From: Phanerodontia chrysosporium
Taxonomy: Eukaryota > Basidiomycota > Agaricomycetes > Polyporales > Phanerochaetaceae
DNA: 41,352 bases
Assembly (NCBI GenBank): GCA_001910725.1
Contig: MJGA01000088.1
Span: 1 to 41,352 of the forward strand
Reading direction: 5' to 3'
The notes below the pieces were generated by a model. That model was not told the origin of the DNA. It worked only from the letters and a program-made list of their open reading frames with translations, and made no database searches. Positions 32,719 through 41,352 of the stretch are shown in pieces; within the stretch, counting starts at the first letter, position 1, and each line of letters starts with the position of its first letter. A program made the translations under genes and the position numbers.

Positions 32719-35314
32719 TCATACATCAACGTCCGCCAGCAAGCCGAACTTGCCTCCAAACCCAGCGGTAGCCTTCGGCTTTGATTGCGGCTGGGCCGCT
32801 TTCGCTTCCTTTTTGTCTTTGCGCTTCTTCTTGCCAGGCGGTTCGGCATAGGCATGCTCTAACCCGTCTAGACACGCGCGCCACAGACGTTCAGGCACCG
32901 CGTCAGGCGTGAGCTGACGCGTGCCAGTGAGGTACGCGTGGAAGCGTCGGCCTGAGAAGCGCAGGAGCGGGCTCGGGAGCTCATCGTACAGGAGCAGCAC
33001 CTCCACGAGGCGCGCGACGCAGTCTTGCGTGACGGCCGCCTGCGCCATGAGTTGGACGTTCCGGTCGACAATCGGCACCGAATCGGGTTCGTCCGCAGCG
33101 AAGGCTGCTGGCGATGAGAACGAGAACGACGCGAGAAATGCGCGTGCCTCGCCCTGCGTCCACCGCTCCTTGTCCCGGGCCTTGTCGTGTTCACGCTCCA
33201 GGGCGCGTGCATGGAGCTGTTGTACTACCCAGCGGAGCACGAGCGCCGGCACGCGCTGTTCGGCAGGCAGGGAGCGGACGAGTGGGGTGTCGCTCCGCAG
33301 GGCGTGGAGGAGGACTGTGAGTCTATGCTCCGCAGGTTGTAGCTGCACGGGGGTGTTGTCAGAGGAGGATGCAAGGAGCTCGGATAAGGGCGTGACAATG
33401 ACTTCTTCCGATGCAAGCCTTGTTCCGCGACGGACATACTCCTCGACAACTTTCCGTTGAGCCCGTGGGCGAGATACCTGTGCCGAATTCGACGCTACTG
33501 CAGTGGACCCGGACATAGTGCTGTCCAGGGTCCCTACGTCGGAACCACTGAGCTGCTGCAGAGCTCCGCGTAACGGTGCAAGCGGGTCGACGGCATCTTC
33601 GTCCGAGTCCTCTTCAACAACGTCGATAAGCTCGTCTTCGTCCTCATCTTCGGCGTCGTCTTCCTCCATCGCGACTGGCTCAGTTTCAGGCTCGAGTCTT
33701 GCAGGCAGCCCCAGCCCGCTATCGAGTAGCGCATACGTCCAAAGCTGAATCGGGCGCGCGATGCTTCTTGCCACATTCTCCAAGTCGGGGTTCTCGAGGA
33801 ACTGGCGGTACCAGAACGTCCAGAGTGCATGACATCGAGTGTATGCGGGTCTAATCGACCCGCCCGATATGCCGAAATATATGCGGCACGCACACGCTCT
33901 TTCTGGGCCTCGACGTTGTCGTCAATGGTCTCTTCGGGAGGTGCAAGGTATCGAAGCAGCGGGCAGTTGGTGGAGTCATGCAGCGCACAGACGCCATCTG
34001 CCCAGAGGCTCTCCACGCCCGGCAGAGCGCCCTCGTAGCGTGGAATGGCGTACTGAAGTGTCGCCTCGACGACGCGCTCGACGACACGCTCCTTCTCTAC
34101 CGAGGCCATGCTATCCAATGAGCGCACAATGAGCATATTGACGGCGCGTTCGATCAACTCCATGACGCTGTGCACGGCGTGCTTGTTTTTATTACGCCCT
34201 GGCGTGAGTGCATTGGCAAGGATGGTACGCAACGTCGAAGCAACGCGGGTGATGCGCTGCGTGAGCGTGAGGGAGCGCTCAAAAAAGAGCCATTGGAGAT
34301 TGGTTTCCTGTGAAGTCGTCGCCGAGGCCTCTTTCTCGCCGGTAAAGTCGTTTCCCACCAGGGCACCGAGAAGTGGGAGAAGCGAAATGGGCAGCTGGAG
34401 GTGGGTAGCGAGGGAAGTCGGCGAGTAGGTAATGACAGACAGCTGCAGCCCTGATGCGGTCTCTGGTGGTATGACGCCGCGTGAGACGCCGTTTTTCTGG
34501 CTGACAGCCTTTTTCTTGCCTTTCGACAGGACCGTCTGGAAGCCGTCTGGCGCGCCGTCGAACGTGTCGCCGTCGTCCCCATCCAATGAAGACCAGGCTA
34601 TGAGCGTTAGCGGGATATATCCGCGGTAGCCTTCCGCATTCAGGATAACGAAGTCAGAGTCGTTTCCGACGACGTACCCGCCTAGGCGGGCCGCGAGTTC
34701 GACGGCGTACGGATCGCCCTCTTCGTCAGCAAAGTGCAGCTCGAGTACTTGATCTGGACCAAGTGTGCGGGCGATGCTTTGTAAGGTCTCCACGCAGGCC
34801 GCGTACATGCCCGGTGGGAGCATTGCACTCTCTCGAAGAAACCGCGGTGCGGCGCGGGAGCTGGCGGATGTGCGGAAGAAAAGGTGCGATGGCTGGATGG
34901 TCGAGCGGTTTACTCGAGAGATAATTGTAGGGAACTTGATTTCGGGGAAAGGGCCTGCTCAACGATGGGTTTCGTGAGTAGGAAGGGCTGAGCGGAAACA
35001 CTCACCGTCGAAGACGAAATAAAGACGAAGCCCGACACTCAGCCATGCTCTGACGACCCTTGCGACAACCTCAGAAAATTGGTCGTATTCGCCGCCGTAG
35101 ACCCAGGGAAGACCTGCCCAGGCGATGACCTCGTAAATAAAGCTGGAAATGAGCTAAGCGACGGTCAACGGCCCGAGACGAGAGGTACTCACGACCATGC
35201 GTCTACGATGAACGTCGTCGGCTCCGTGGGCGCAACATCTGATGCAAAGGAGAGTGTTTTGGCTAGGGCAGCGCTGTGCTCGTTGATATACGTCGTAAGG
35301 CCATGCACGCCCAT
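32719..35314 (-). CDS. Asteroid-type XPG/PIN-like nuclease-fold protein
   Basis: Exons 35314-35193, 35142-35006 and 34954-32719 give 831 residues once one missing base near 33820 is restored; the frame then reads SGTFWYRQFLENPD instead of shifting. The N-terminus MGVHGLTTYI is the XPG-N signature, followed by VDAWS, FVFDG (about 83-87), DEEGDPYAV (about 163-171) and GNDSDFVIL (about 183-191). These supply the acidic residues typical of FEN1/XPG metal sites. The later part carries a polyacidic stretch and a Lys-rich C-terminus (GKKKRKDKKEAK, then FGLLADVDV). This matches the Asteroid family, proposed to act in DNA repair or signalling. Catalytic activity is not proven by sequence. It is transcribed divergently from the NADH kinase with about 240 bases between the start codons. 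Confidence 0.9.
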
Positions 35315-35552
35315 TCCAAAATGTTCTGAGGTCGAAGCGCCAAACGACGAGGAAAGCATGGAGGCGGGCTCGATTGAGACCTGATGCGCCTGATGCGCCT
35401 GATGGCGGCGCTGACGACTATTCGCTCATCGGGCGCTAAGAAAGAACGAACGTTTGACTCGGGTCCTCGACGAGCTCTCCTCCGAACTTCCGTGAACGCG
35501 CGACGTTTTGGCCATTGGAACCTCCAGGCAATTCCAACCGCATATTTTAGCA

Positions 35553-37117
35553 ATGCTGAGAACGGCGCATACGGCGATCAAGCGTCCTGCGGCGTGGATC
35601 CGATCCCCATTATTCCCAGCTGCTTGCAGAGCAGCCTTCCACTCGGTGCGGCTCCAGCACGCGCAGCATACTACCCCGAACAAAGATCCGTTGAGGAGAT
35701 TGAAGAACACATTGGCGTCCTCGAATGTCGCCGCAGCGTATGTCGTTCAATCACCTCGTCAAGTGGACGCATGCAGAACTCACGTCTGGCCCGTTCAAGG
35801 CAGACCAGGCCAATACAGAGTTCCACCGAAGTCTATTCTCATTGTCAACAAGCATCGCACAAAGCCCGTTGTAGATGCCATTGAATCGTTGCTCCAGTGC
35901 GCATCATCAATAGTGTAGCCGTACTCCATGTCCTGACGCGGTGTTTCTAGATACATGCGCGAGAAGCATCCAGACGTACGTGTATATCATGAGGATAGAC
36001 CTGACAGGCCTGAAGGCACGGAAACCTGGCACCCTGGTGCGCATATATTTGGCTTTTAAAGAGAGTATTATTGACATACGACAGGCCCGCAGGCGGAACC
36101 GATCGACCTCGTAGTCACATTGGGCGGCGACGGCACGATTCTTCACGCTGCATCGCTATTCAAAGTCGGAGCCGTGCCTCCTGTTCTCAGCTTTTCTATG
36201 GGGACATTGGGCTTCCTCCTTCCGTTCCGTGAGTCCGACCTTCGTTCAATTCCGAAAAAGTCACTCATCTGGCCCAGACATCGATGACTTCGGAAAAGCG
36301 ATAGAAACAGCCTTCGAAGGCAAAGCGACTGTCCTACACCGCATGCGTCTAAACTGCACGTTCCAGAACAAAGATGGTCATGATATGGAGGACGTTCGTC
36401 AAGGTAAACATACACAATTTTGTGCACCCGAAGCTCGAACTAAGGGCCAAGCAGAATGGCAGGTTATGAACGAAGTGGCGCTTCACCGTGGGGCCAGTCC
36501 TCACTTGAATACTATCGACGTTTACGTGGATGGGCAGCACCTAACCGAGGCAGTGGTGAGTAATGTGTACCATGACTCGACACATATCTCGTATATCAAA
36601 CTGACATATGGTGTAGTCAGATGGCATAATTGTGTCAACCCCTACCGGATCTACTGCATACTCGCTATCGGCAGGCGGACCTATCGTACACCCTTCGTTG
36701 AGTGCACTGGTCTTGACCCCGATCTGTCCGCGCAGTCTTTCTTTCCGCCCCCTCGTCTTCCCTTCATCCTCGTCTATTACCCTCCGAGTATGTGTCTTAT
36801 CATTATCTCCGATGAGACCATGGCGGCCTCTGAACGTCCCATACTAGGTGTCTGAGCGGAGCCGCGCAGAAGCAGGCCTGTCCATGGACGGTCAAGCATC
36901 CCATGTACTAAAGCCGGGCGAAGCGATCACAGTGCAGGCATCATTGTATCCTGTGCCATGCATAAACCGCTCCTCTATCGCTGAGCCCGACGATAGCCGC
37001 GATGGCGAAGGCGCGGGCCCCGGAAAGGAAGACGACTGGGTCCGAGACATTAACAACTTGTTGCAATACAATGCGACGTTCCGAAGCAAAGCACTCCTGC
37101 GGCATAGTCGGCTGTGA
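35553..37117 (+). CDS. POS5: Mitochondrial NADH/NAD kinase (Pos5 type)
   Basis: Six exons (35553-35896, 35951-36036, 36085-36228, 36278-36555, 36617-36787, 36848-37117) close to 430 residues without repair. It phosphorylates NADH or NAD+ to NADP(H), using ATP. Motifs: GGDGT (about 157-161), [13 protein letters not shown], and [15 protein letters not shown] (from about 291), followed by SMDGQ. The first 35 residues, [15 protein letters not shown] and onward, are Arg/Ala-rich and free of acidic residues, a mitochondrial targeting peptide. That and the fold place it with Pos5-type mitochondrial NADH kinases, important for mitochondrial NADPH. A possible intron at 36403-36444 is left unspliced because the frame reads through in frame. 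The symbol is by family similarity. Confidence 0.92.
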
Positions 37118-38298
37118 AGGTAAGCATCCGTGTAATCGTTCTGCATCCCATAAACCGAAGTGTCTTCACAGGTAGCAGACCGTTCATACAACCACTGTGA
37201 CGGGTCCCCTTCATCGGAACTACGGACCATGAGTAGCACGAGGTCTCCCGAAAATGTATCAGTATCACACAAATGCACTCTGTCCATGACGCCCCGCGTC
37301 GATGTTGGCAGTGCGTTCAACAGACGTCGCTTTCGGTTCTTTGAGCCTACTCCATATATCATGGCGACCAGATACCGGACATAGGCAAGCTATCCTTGTT
37401 CCCACATCACTACACTTTCTAGGCTCGCATGACGTGACTGCGGATCGTTGTCAATTAATCCTAGTAGCAGAGCCTGGCAGGCACCATGCGAACCACTCAA
37501 TTGCGAGTCTATCGGTTTCTGCCCAGCCTCCGCGGGCCTCGCACGAGGCTTTCAAAGCTTCTCCGCGCATCGCCTCATGGCGTACAGGCAGATGCCGCCT
37601 GGACAGTCGGCCTTAGCACCGCCTACACTGCCTAACGCGCGGAGACCAGCGCCACACACGGGGTCATCCACCGGAGCGCGATCAACTCGCATCGCCAGGA
37701 TGTGAGCAGCACAGGGCCCTCATCTGGGGCGCGCAAGTGTGGGTTCCACTTACCGGGAGAAGTGGCTGGCCGTATACAGGTTCCTGCGCCCCACTGCTCC
37801 TCATTACCGCCAGGGTGTGGCAGCCCTGAAGGCTCCTAGGGTCTGCCGTGCATACTAGCTTGACATGCCGAACCAGAGTTGTTGTGCGATAGACTGCGTG
37901 CCTTGACGAACGTACTTTTCCGAGACAACGGAAAACAAAGTGTATTGCAGAAGGCAACGGAGGACAATGCGGTATGCTACACAATAAGTCGTGTGTAAGG
38001 TGTACTAATACAACAGGGGTACTCTAGAAAAGTCTGTGCGAGTGGCCCATAAGCGTCTGTGTGGGCCTAATGTGAAGTGCTCCAGTGCATCGGCCACGCC
38101 CAATCGCCTAGTCTATTACTGCGAATGTAAATCGCGTTGTGGGTATGCGGATAGGTGGGTATTTGGTGTACGTGTAGGCCGGGGAGGAGGGGAGGGGGGA
38201 TGGAAGGTAAGCTGGGCAGAGGGACTAGCAACGGATGGTTCATCGGTCCGTGACGTGACATTGCAGTAGATAGACAGCGCATGGGCCCAGTGGCACTT
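37118..38298. other. Intergenic stretch between convergent genes, no gene seen
   Basis: About 1.2 kb between the 3' ends of the NADH kinase (+) and the two-module gene (-). Only short unsupported open frames are present, and a G-rich patch at 38180-38200. Confidence 0.5.
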
Positions 38299-39253
38299 TT
38301 ATGGCTTCTTTCCTGAGAAAAAGCTCTTTGTCTTGTGCATGAGACCGGGGGAGCGAGGCCGCTCGGCAGTCTGGGGGGTATCGTTTGAGCGGCCGCGGGA
38401 GTCCTTGGCGTCCAGGTAACGGCTCGACGATCCAGCGTCATCGTAGCCAGGGGGCGCATCGGCCTCAAAGAGGCATGGCTTACTACTCGGCAACGGTTCG
38501 CGTGAGCGAGGCCGCGCGATCTCGACGTCCATGATCTCGCACTGAGGAAGTCCTGCCGTGACGTCTGCCCACGCAGAGGACGATATTCCGACCCTCCCGG
38601 GATTCTCGCGCACGCGAACGCTCACGTAGAATAGGATGGACTCTGAGGGCACCTGTGCGAGTTCCTGAAAAGTATCCCGTGCAATGTCACCTGCGGCCTG
38701 CCGCGATGGCGAACAGTTAGAGTGGCTCGAGCAGGGCAGAGTTCGTATGGGCTGACCTCGAGAGTTGGCGCGACCTGTACAAATGCGAGTTCTTCACCGA
38801 AGCGGTAGGTGATTACTTTGGATGTATCACATTCGGATGCTTCCAATGGTGCAGTGCTCTCGCTCCCGTATTGCGGGGGCGCATACACCGCGACTAAGGC
38901 CGCGGGCTCGGTGAGCTCAATTTCAAGTATTTCGTAGGCTGGTAGAGTGCTCATGATCGGAGACCAGGCTGAAGGAGATATGCGGACGCGAGTCTGCTGG
39001 CCCTTCTTGATGCTCGCAGTCACGTAAAACGACATGCGTGCAGTGGGCACATCGGCGAGGTCTGGATACGTTGCCCTCGCGCGTTGTGCCGCGATCTGGC
39101 ATCCCTTGGGTCACAAAATGCAACATACAGTTACTCTGAAGCAAAACTGACCTCGAATGTAGAAGCAGCCTTGACATACATCATCTGCCCGTTGTACCGG
39201 TAAGTGAGGACCTTGGCGCCGTTCGAAGCAGAGGAGGATTCTGAATCCGACAT
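38299..39253 (-). CDS. Two-module protein of unknown function (tandem about 90-residue repeats)
   Basis: Three exons (39253-39152, 39095-38757, 38697-38299) give 279 residues with no frame repair. The same module occurs twice. Module 1 runs VLTYRYNGQMMYVKAASTFE, YPDLADVP, MSFYVTASI, RVRISPSAW, YEILEIEL. Module 2 runs VITYRFGEELAFVQVAPTLE, FQELAQVP, ILFYVSVRV, RVGISSSAW, CEIMDVEI. Each module is cut by a phase-0 intron at the same point, after the TxE, so the duplication included the intron. The alternating strand/helix pattern suggests a beta-grasp or ubiquitin-like fold, by inspection only. A Ser/Arg/Pro-rich tail ends in KSFFSGKKP. It looks like a conserved mushroom family; I do not know its role. 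Confidence 0.8.
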
Positions 39254-40501
39254 GTTCGCGTAAGAGGTCGGGTTTTTGAGTCGAGAGTCTGTTGGTGGTG
39301 CGACGCAGGAGGTAGTTTTTTATATGAGTTTGGTTGTTGCTAGAGCGCACTGCCCTTTGTGAAGGGTCAAGGCTGTGTATATAGACCCATGCAGTGTTAA
39401 GCGCCCATTCGGTATGTGCCGTGGTCTGGAAGAAGCATGTTCGCGAGCACAGCGACACAGCCGAACTCCTCGGGTCTGTCGTCCACACATGGACATTTCT
39501 GTCGGAGAGTTACCTAGGCATGCGGTCCAGGGCACGGAATGCGGGACTTGCGGACGGGGAGCGACAATTCCGATCTGAAAGGCTGGGCCTCAGCATGCCA
39601 AATCTACAAAGAACCAAACTGCCACGAGCCCTTTGTTCAAGGGTCTATAGTCCCGGCCAACACATGTCAACCGATAATAAACAACGGCTATAGGGCTCTT
39701 TCTTAGAGCCCCAATAGAGCTTGGAGGCGAGACGGCAATGACAATTCGGACAAAGTCTTGTCGACTTCAGCCTCTTCCCACAAGGTGGAAATATAGAAGC
39801 ATGCACAATGCTGAGCCTTTGAGCATCGAGGCTCCGGTTCAAATGGCATCCCGTCGCGCGGTGCGACTGCGCGCGCGAGAACTCTTAGCGGATACAGCTC
39901 GCAGCAGGACTGTGAAGAAGCGAGGGCTTACGCGCTACGGTGACCTTTGGTCCTAGGATCCGGAACTCGAGGCAGGAATTACGTATACCTGTAGTAGTAG
40001 CAGTCCTTGTTCGGGTCGGCCAAGAGTTCGAGCGTAGTAAGGCGTAGCAGCAGTCCATAGTGCACTGGTATGTGCACACGCTGTAGCTAGCGTCTGCTCA
40101 TGATAGTAGCAGTAGTCGGGTGGAAAGAAACCAGGGATGTATTGAGCAAGATGAGGGACATGTCGATAGCTGCCGTGGTGGTCGTCGACATGCAAGTCGC
40201 ACGGGCAACCAAATATGGCAGGCGTCGCGCTTGACGGCCGACCACGACCCTACCACGTTGCAGATGACGGAAACATCGATGCATGCTCTGCAAGTTGCTC
40301 CTCTTATCACCTTCCAACATGCGCTAGGGATATATCCAACTTAGGGACTCGTCCTCTACACTCAGATCCATCTTCATCTCGTACGACCAGCGACTTTGAA
40401 CCGTTCTCACCGACGACGCCGCCTTCACACCTGTCTATTGTCTACTCACCGTGTATCTCTTCATCTTTGTCAGCCTTTCTCTGTGCTGTACGCTACAGAT
40501 C
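39254..40501. other. Shared upstream region between divergent genes, no gene seen
   Basis: About 1.25 kb between the start codons of the two-module gene (-) and the right-edge gene (+). It contains the TATA box at 39318-39324, and from about 40340 a pyrimidine-rich tract that probably marks the promoter and 5' leader of the right-edge gene. A short trinucleotide-rich patch (TAG/CAG) occurs near 39990-40000. No gene is recognised. Confidence 0.5.
39318..39324 (-). promoter_or_regulatory. TATA box of the two-module gene
   Basis: On the minus strand TATAAAA stands about 71 bases before the ATG at 39253. Confidence 0.5.
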
Positions 40502-41352
40502 ATGTCTCGGAAGGCATCGCTCACGAAGCCGCCATCGCCCTGGCCAGTGCCTCCATCGCTCGCATCCCGACCTGCCCCGAGCGGGCAACCCCGCGCCGTG
40601 CGTCGAACCCGCCAGTCTCTCCTCTGTCTGTGGATAGCTTCAAGTCTGCGGAAGCGTCACCAATCTTATCTGAGCGGGCGCTGACCCCGGTCATCAAGAC
40701 TCCCGCAACTGCCAGGGATAGCACCGCCAACAGCGCATTGGCTCTTATAGGACCCATTGCCTCTCCAACGACTCCTCGAGTACCACATAACCCTTCCATT
40801 GCGCATGCAACGCAGAATGGCGGTACTGAGGAGACTACAGAGCCGGTGCTGCCTATGACACCGAAGTCCCCAGAAGCTAGGAGTCCTGCCACAAGTCCAA
40901 CATCCCTTGCAGTTGAGGGAGTACCAACTCAGACGATTCCCACAGTCGCGAGGGATCTCGGAGTTGTTGACGAACTTCTGGGGACGATGCGACAGATGCT
41001 GGGTACTCTCAGTGCCACTGTCGACACGCTCGGTGAGCAAACGATTAAAGTGGCTACGCTTCCGGCTGCGATGGCGGCCGTAGAACAGGTGCGCATAGGC
41101 ATGGAGACGTTTGTGCCTTCAGTATATTCACGTTGTTGCCTTTCAGATCGCAGCCGCAAAACACGAGCTCGATGCGCACCAAAGGCAGCAAGAGCAAATC
41201 ATGATGGAATTCAAACAGCATCTTCTCGATGAGGTCCGGACCCGGCTCTATGCTCGCCTCAAGGACACCGCCAGCGCGATCGTCAAGGAAATCGTCCAAA
41301 AAGAGATAGCGGACCGTGTTCGGAAGCAGGCAAGTTGACTTCCGATGAGGTG
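40502..41352 (+). CDS. Ser/Pro-rich coiled-coil protein, runs to the right edge
   Basis: The start ATG at 40502 gives MSRKASLTKPPSPWP. The frame then changes by -1, probably at the G-run 40583-40585, into a Ser/Pro/Thr-rich region (ASNPPVSPLSVDSFKS, VLPMTPKSPEARSP). A helical stretch follows (LGVVDELLGTMRQMLG, with regular hydrophobic spacing). An intron at 41089-41146 is phase 0 and leads to a strong coiled coil (KHELDAHQRQQEQIMMEFKQ, EIVQKEIADRVRKQ). At 41329/41330 the sequence is CAG/GCAAGT. It is either a GC-type splice donor or codes Ala-Ser and a stop at 41336-41338. Many TP/SP sites could be phosphorylated. The function is not recognised. Confidence 0.65.

Noticed and set aside
36403..36444. 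Possible intron in NADH kinase exon 4 starting GTAAAC
   Set aside because: No acceptor restores the frame to EWQVMNE, while reading straight through keeps it; treated as coding.

Overview
The window is nuclear DNA of a filamentous basidiomycete, most likely an Agaricomycete (mushroom or polypore class). The evidence is GC-rich coding sequence cut by many 47-69 base introns with GTRNGT donors and CTNAY branch points, plus families typical of that class: HSPA12-type HSP70, 4CL-like acyl-CoA ligases, a ricin-B-type lectin and a mitochondrial NADH kinase. Exons were assembled by hand from splice signals, phase and family motifs. Most models close to a whole number of codons; several do so only after allowing one missing base in an exon.

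Layout. 0.1-0.6 kb: a frame-broken second copy of the tail of the repeat protein found at 21-25 kb. 1.1-3.5 kb (-): HSP70-like ATPase. 3.8-5.3 kb (+): coiled-coil protein of unknown function. 6.7-7.9 kb (-): conserved protein of unknown function. 8.4-12.5 kb (-): a tandem pair of C2-plus-helical proteins with matching exon maps. 13.8-18.4 kb (+): a tandem pair of peroxisomal 4CL-like acyl-CoA ligases, both ending in -AKL. 18.7-19.7 kb (+): ALY/Yra1-like RRM protein. 21.3-25.1 kb (-): a roughly 1200-residue protein with two N-terminal membrane segments, about ten 34-residue repeats and a conserved tail; this is the most unusual gene here. 27.6-30.1 kb (+): single-pass membrane protein with a very long Ser/Pro/Arg-rich tail. 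31.6-32.5 kb (+): ricin-B-type lectin. 32.7-35.3 kb (-): Asteroid/XPG-like nuclease-fold protein, divergent from the POS5-type NADH kinase at 35.6-37.1 kb (+). 38.3-39.3 kb (-): protein with two copies of one module. 40.5 kb to the right edge (+): start of a Ser/Pro-rich coiled-coil protein.

There is no evidence of one pathway or cluster. The links are duplications: two acyl-CoA ligases, two C2-helical proteins, and two copies of the repeat-protein tail.

A technical signal runs through the window. At least eight genes change reading frame within an exon, nearly always by -1 and usually at a short homopolymer. This looks like systematic loss of single bases in the assembly rather than gene decay, and automatic gene calls here will often be split or truncated.
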